Shown: positions 35,209-40,174 of the stretch, one piece after another
How positions within the stretch are numbered: the first letter of the stretch is position 1
Layout: each line of letters starts with the position of its first letter
From: Candidatus Omnitrophota bacterium
GTDB lineage: Bacteria > Omnitrophota > Gorgyraeia > Zapsychrales > Fredricksoniimonadaceae
Direction: 5' to 3'
Assembly: GCA_015233375.1 (NCBI GenBank)
Contig: JADFXW010000004.1
Coordinates: forward strand, 1,976-42,149
Length of the DNA: 40,174 nucleotides
Program-made: the position numbers and the translations under genes
Notes under the pieces: model-generated
What the model was told of the DNA's origin: nothing
Database searches by the model: none
The model's input: only the letters and a program-made list of their open reading frames with translations

Positions 35209-36594
35209 ATGGTTAAAAATTTTTATACACTTGTAATATCTGCCGTGATTTTTATGGTTTTTGGTATGACCAGCTCATGGGCGACAATCATCAAGGATAC
35301 TAGTGGCGACGTTATAACAGATACGAATAATAATCCTATTTCAGATACTAATCCATCAACGCCCATGGCGCCGGTTATCCAGAGTCAGCCTGCAAGTGTC
35401 ACGGTGAGGGCACCCGCAACAGCGACTTTTACAGTTTCGGCAATAGGGTATCCTGTTCCTGCATATCAATGGATGCAAAAGGCTTCTGGGACATCTTCAT
35501 TTGTGAATATCTCTGGGGCAACATCAAGTAGTTATACAACTCCGGCCACGACATTAGCCAATAGCGCAACTCAATACCAGTGTATCATCACTAATTCAGC
35601 AGGCAGTGTGACAAGTAATGCGGCGACTTTGACTGTTTATACGATACCCAATATTACAGCACAGCCGGCGAGTCAGACGGTTATAGCGCCTTTAACAGTG
35701 AGCTTTTCTGTGAGTGTGACAGGGGCGCCTTTGCTCACATATCAATGGATGCAGCAAGCCTCTGGGACAAGTGGATTTACACCCATTAGTGGAGCGACTA
35801 GTTCAACGTATGGTATGGCCTCAACAACATTAGCCATGAGCGCCAATCAGTATGAATGTGTGGTTTCCAATGCGGCAGGTTCAGTGACGAGTAGTCCCGC
35901 TATTTTGACCGTAAATCCATCAGCGCCCAATACACCAACGATGAATACACCAATAGCAGGGAATGGATTTGTGTCATTAAGCTGGACAACGGCCACAGGG
36001 GCAACCAATTATACTGTTCAATACGGCACATCAACCACATCGTCTCAAGTGATACCTCTTGGCAATGTGACAAGTTTTACAGTTACAGGTTTGAGCAATA
36101 ATACAAGTTATAATTTTGCAGTTTTGGCTAGCAACATAGGCGGCAGCAGCGTTTATTCAAACGTGGTGTCTGCAACACCTGCCATAGTACCCATAACACT
36201 CTCCTATACCTATGATGATTTGAATCGTTTGACCAATGAACAAGGGATATCCAATGTTTTATATAGTTATGATGAGCTCGGCAATATTTTATCGGATTTT
36301 AATGCCGTGTCAGGCAGCGTTGATACAACTCTTCCCAGTATACCGCTTGGACTGACAGCCACTGTTTTAAATTCGCGTCAGGTTAATCTGACCTGGAATG
36401 CCTCAACAGATAATGTGGGGGTTTTTGGTTACATTATTTACAGGAATGGATATAAGGTGGCCACAACAACCTTGACGTCATTGACTGATTTGAACCTGGT
36501 ATCTGCCACGACGTACAGTTATTTTATCCAAGCTATGGATGCGGCTGGTAATGTGTCAGGGGCCTCAACAACGGTCACGTTAAAAACGATATAG
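35209..36594 (+). CDS. Secreted multidomain protein: two Ig-like repeats, FN3, a short YD/RHS repeat segment, FN3
   Basis: Signal peptide; PVIQSQPASVTVRAPATATFTVSA...YQWMQ repeated; YTYDDLNRLTNEQGISNVLYSYDELGNILSDF; VNLTWNASTDNVGVFGYIIYRNGYKV. Confidence 0.88.
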   Translation: MVKNFYTLVISAVIFMVFGMTSSWATIIKDTSGDVITDTNNNPISDTNPSTPMAPVIQSQPASVTVRAPATATFTVSAIGYPVPAYQWMQKASGTSSFVNISGATSSSYTTPATTLANSATQYQCIITNSAGSVTSNAATLTVYTIPNITAQPASQTVIAPLTVSFSVSVTGAPLLTYQWMQQASGTSGFTPISGATSSTYGMASTTLAMSANQYECVVSNAAGSVTSSPAILTVNPSAPNTPTMNTPIAGNGFVSLSWTTATGATNYTVQYGTSTTSSQVIPLGNVTSFTVTGLSNNTSYNFAVLASNIGGSSVYSNVVSATPAIVPITLSYTYDDLNRLTNEQGISNVLYSYDELGNILSDFNAVSGSVDTTLPSIPLGLTATVLNSRQVNLTWNASTDNVGVFGYIIYRNGYKVATTTLTSLTDLNLVSATTYSYFIQAMDAAGNVSGASTTVTLKTI

Positions 36595-36616
36595 TTTGAT
36601 GCAGAAAGGACATGTT

Positions 36617-39600
36617 ATGGTTTTAATGAACAATAAAAGAATAAGAGGGATGTTTACAGGCTTATTTTTATTGGGCCTTGTATTTTTCACGCTAGATGCT
36701 CAGGCCAATCTGCCCATGCAAACAAAGAGTATTAAGGCTTCTAACATTTTGCCTCAAACGGCGGTCCAGAAATCTATTTTCTCTACTGGCGGTTTAGTCA
36801 ATACATCTTCATTGGCCTCATCGATACAATCATCCAGTTACTTAAAATCATCATATACAGCAGCAGTATCCATGAAGTCTAGTTCTGCGCTGAATGTTTC
36901 AGCAATGGCATCGTCTACCTCAACACCAACCACGTTAATGCTTAATGCCGATGAAGTCGCTGATTTAGCAAGGGCATTAAATTATGACCCTCTTAAAATA
37001 TTCAATTATGTTTATAACAACATTAATTATACCCCTTATTTTGGCGTACAAAAAGGGGCCCCACAAACGTTAATAGACAAAAATGGTAATGATTTTGACC
37101 AAGCGGTATTGTTGGCTGCTTTATTAAAGGATTGTCCAAGCTCATCTGGGGTGACATCGGTTAATTATGTTCTTGGTATCATGACGATGCCCTTAAGCGG
37201 TTTGGCTAATTGGTTGAATGTGGATGCGGCATTTCCATTAGTACAACAGATTTTAAATAATAATGGTATTCCTAATGGTAATGCGAATACCACTAATAAT
37301 ACTTTAGACGTGGTAAGGTTATGGCTGCAAGTCACTATTAATGGAAAGACGTATGTTTTAGACCCTGCTTATAAGCAGTATAGTTATAAAATAGGTATCA
37401 ATATTCCCCAAGCAATGGGTTATACCCAGTCCGGGCTTTTAAGTGCCGTGAATTCGGGTGCTACTATAGCGAGTAATTATGTCCAGAATTTAAATGAAAC
37501 AGCCCTGCGGAATTTATTGGCCAGCTATTCCAATAATTTAATTGCAACGATGAGAAGTCAATATCCTAACGCCCAAACCAGTGATATCCTGGGCGGCCGC
37601 AGTATTCAACAAGTGCTATTAAAGAGCCTTCCTGCAGCTTTGCCATTTGTAACCTCTAACACTTCAACAGCAACGAGTATCCCTAATACGTTTGATACCC
37701 TTGTAGAGATTAAATATGACGGTATAGATATTACGTTGCCATCATTATTATTTACAGGGAAACGGTTCATGCTTCATTATCTTGTTTCAGGGACGACTTG
37801 TCAGCCATTTTTTACGGTGGATGATGGGATGGTGTCAGACAGTAGTGGCAAGGCTGTTTTAGGCACATCGATTGCTTTGGGCACAACAGGCAATATGACG
37901 ATGACCGTTACACATCCATACTCAGGTAACGGTACAAATCCATTTATTTTTACCTCTAATTATATTGTCAGCAGTGGTTCAACCTATTCGATAATTTCAG
38001 ATTTTGGGGGAGGGGTGGGAGATGCCCTTATTAAGAAAAGGCAACAAATCTTAAACGAGGCATTAGTCTTTGGCGATTCCAATAATCCATACGTTGTCCA
38101 GGATGAAACCCTTAATATCATGGGCCTGACCTATTTAAAAGAGAAGAGGGCGACGCAAGATATTATTGCAAAATTGTCAGGAATGGCCCCTGTTTATTTA
38201 CACAGTATAGGAAGAATCGCGCAGGAGTCTAGTTATTACATTGATATAGCAGATAATACATCGACTATTTCAGCGCAGCATACAGGCATGGATAATACGG
38301 TGCCTGCATCTTTTGCAGGTGCCGGCTTTGATAGTGCTTATGAGGTTGGTATGATGCAGCAGATGTCGCCTCCTTCTTTTCAAGGGATGTCCACGGTCCA
38401 TGTGCTTGAATTGGCCATTAGTCAAGGTCAAAAGATTTATGCGGTAAACAGTGCTAATTTGGCTCTGATACAGCCGCTGCTTAGTAACTATAACGCGACT
38501 GATATAAGTGAAATCCAGGGTTGGGTCAATGCAGGCAACACGGTTTATATACCTGCTAATGGATTAATAACCGTTGGGAATTGGCAGGGGCCGATATATT
38601 TAATAGTAGGGCAGAGCTCTCAATCTATATCTGAAGTGTATGCGATGGGTGATGATTGTTTTTGCGGTGAAGATGTGGTGGCAAACCAGAAGGTGAGCAC
38701 TTCAACCGTTGTGAGTGTTAATCAGGCTATTTTGCCCGCCTTAAATCAAACCATCCAGACAGAAACAGCCAATGAGCCTGTAGATATGACAACAGGCGGG
38801 TTTTTGCATGATCATTTAGACCTTGCGTTGGGTGGGGCTGCGCCATTAGGCTTGTCTTTTTCAAGACATTATCTGAGCACCTCTAATTTAATAACCACAG
38901 CGTTGGGTAATGGCTGGGAACATAATTATGATATTCGCCTGACCCAGCAAAGTGATGTGGACCCTGTTTTAGGGTTAAGGGCGCCTGTGGAAGCCGCAAG
39001 CCTTATAGTAGCCGCGTATACTGTTTTTGATATTTTAAATGCCCAGAATAACGCGGATGGATGGATGACTGCGGCCCTTATCCAAAAATGGGCTACAGAT
39101 CAGATGTATAACAATTCCATTAATGTCAATATAGGCCAGAAGGTGTTGACCTATATTAAGCTTCCTGATGGCTCGTATGCAGCGCCTCCTGGCGTGACGG
39201 TGTCTCTTATTAAAAACAGTAATGGCACCTTCAAGCTTCAAGACCGGATTGGCTCTGTGATGAATTTTAATGCTAATAATCAGGTCAGTAGTATCCAGGA
39301 TGTTGATGGCCATACAATGACGTTTACTTATAACAGCAGCAATTTATTAAGCAGCGTTACTGACCAATTTGGCAGAACCTTGAATTTTGCATATAACGGT
39401 AATGGATTATTGACCGCAGTTACTGATTCTGCAAGCCGCAGTGTGTCTTTTGGGTATGACAGTAATAGTAATTTAACCAATTATACGGATGCCACGGGTA
39501 AGCCTTGGAGTTATGGGTATGACGGCAACCTGCGCATGACAAGTATCACTAATCCGTTGGGAACTAAGGCGGTCACTAATACCTATAATGCCCAAGGGCA

Positions 39601-40174
39601 GGTGATAACCCAATTAGTGCCCAGGCAAGGGGGGACTCAAGCAACATACAATTTTTATTTTAATGGTGTTAATAACGCGATACAGGACCCTTATGGTAAC
39701 CTGACTACTTATAATCTGGATAATATAGGACGGACAATTTCTGTTACAGATGCGCTAGGGGATACAAGTGCTGTAACGTATGATGGCCAAAATCATGTGG
39801 TCAGCGCCATTGACCCTTTAGGTCATATTATCAATTTTACCTATGACGGGAATAATGACCTTATTAATATTCAGTATGTTCTCAATGCGAGTACGACGAA
39901 TACATACACGTATGGTTATAACTTGGCGTTTGATTTGACAAGCATCACAGGCCCGTTGAGTGATTCAACGACGTTTAGTTATGACTCAAAGCATCATTTG
40001 TTACAGAAGACAAGCCCGTTAAGTGCCAGTACTTGCTTAACGATGTCCTTTAGTTATTTGACTAATGGTTTTTTAAGTACAATGACAGACCCATTGGGTT
40101 ATGTCACGACCTATACCTATGATGCCTATGGCAACCCATTAACAGCTAAGACAGGCGCTCATCCAGTTATTACG
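36617..40174 (+). CDS. Large secreted RHS/YD-repeat protein with N-terminal transglutaminase-like domain (partial, runs off window)
   Basis: Absent from ORF track because it has no stop in the window. ATG 36617 MVLMNNKRIRGMFTGLFLLGLVFFTLDAQA; YDPLKIFNYVYNNINYTPYFGVQKGAPQTLIDKNGNDFDQAVLLAALLKD; then VTDQFGRTLNFAYNGNGLL, SVSFGYDSNSNLTNYTDATGK; checked in-frame at 39359. Confidence 0.88.
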   Translation, partial: MVLMNNKRIRGMFTGLFLLGLVFFTLDAQANLPMQTKSIKASNILPQTAVQKSIFSTGGLVNTSSLASSIQSSSYLKSSYTAAVSMKSSSALNVSAMASSTSTPTTLMLNADEVADLARALNYDPLKIFNYVYNNINYTPYFGVQKGAPQTLIDKNGNDFDQAVLLAALLKDCPSSSGVTSVNYVLGIMTMPLSGLANWLNVDAAFPLVQQILNNNGIPNGNANTTNNTLDVVRLWLQVTINGKTYVLDPAYKQYSYKIGINIPQAMGYTQSGLLSAVNSGATIASNYVQNLNETALRNLLASYSNNLIATMRSQYPNAQTSDILGGRSIQQVLLKSLPAALPFVTSNTSTATSIPNTFDTLVEIKYDGIDITLPSLLFTGKRFMLHYLVSGTTCQPFFTVDDGMVSDSSGKAVLGTSIALGTTGNMTMTVTHPYSGNGTNPFIFTSNYIVSSGSTYSIISDFGGGVGDALIKKRQQILNEALVFGDSNNPYVVQDETLNIMGLTYLKEKRATQDIIAKLSGMAPVYLHSIGRIAQESSYYIDIADNTSTISAQHTGMDNTVPASFAGAGFDSAYEVGMMQQMSPPSFQGMSTVHVLELAISQGQKIYAVNSANLALIQPLLSNYNATDISEIQGWVNAGNTVYIPANGLITVGNWQGPIYLIVGQSSQSISEVYAMGDDCFCGEDVVANQKVSTSTVVSVNQAILPALNQTIQTETANEPVDMTTGGFLHDHLDLALGGAAPLGLSFSRHYLSTSNLITTALGNGWEHNYDIRLTQQSDVDPVLGLRAPVEAASLIVAAYTVFDILNAQNNADGWMTAALIQKWATDQMYNNSINVNIGQKVLTYIKLPDGSYAAPPGVTVSLIKNSNGTFKLQDRIGSVMNFNANNQVSSIQDVDGHTMTFTYNSSNLLSSVTDQFGRTLNFAYNGNGLLTAVTDSASRSVSFGYDSNSNLTNYTDATGKPWSYGYDGNLRMTSITNPLGTKAVTNTYNAQGQVITQLVPRQGGTQATYNFYFNGVNNAIQDPYGNLTTYNLDNIGRTISVTDALGDTSAVTYDGQNHVVSAIDPLGHIINFTYDGNNDLINIQYVLNASTTNTYTYGYNLAFDLTSITGPLSDSTTFSYDSKHHLLQKTSPLSASTCLTMSFSYLTNGFLSTMTDPLGYVTTYTYDAYGNPLTAKTGAHPVIT

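Noticed and set aside
39035-39313. Minus-strand 92-aa ORF
   Set aside because: Lies fully inside the in-frame + strand RHS ORF (36617-40174) and has no recognisable motifs.

Overview
This window is a dense bacterial chromosomal region with no tRNA, rRNA or CRISPR seen. The lineage is uncertain; gene style suggests a Gram-negative, possibly Omnitrophota-like organism, which is a low-confidence inference. From left to right it holds: (1) a surface-polysaccharide locus (~1-18020) with several glycosyltransferases, a DegT/DnrJ aminotransferase, a polyprenyl glycosylphosphotransferase, GDP-mannose 4,6-dehydratase, GDP-fucose synthase, and a sulfate-activation cassette. In that cassette a pyruvate-kinase-like barrel is fused to ATP sulfurylase, followed by APS kinase and a sulfotransferase. 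(2) A pilin gene, then pgk-tpiA-secG. (3) A complete Opp/Dpp-type peptide ABC transporter. (4) A membrane/TPR protein, glgC and fabV. (5) A regulatory and small-ORF patch (XRE-cupin regulator, orphan receiver). (6) A run of secreted Ig/FN3/RHS-type proteins that continues past the window edge and includes a ~3.6 kb open ORF missing from the supplied track. The most unusual items are the PK-ATP sulfurylase fusion next to APS kinase/sulfotransferase, and a set of large nested palindromes (90-224 bp) in intergenic or leader positions, some sharing arm or core motifs. A separate dispersed GC-stem repeat has four copies in one orientation.
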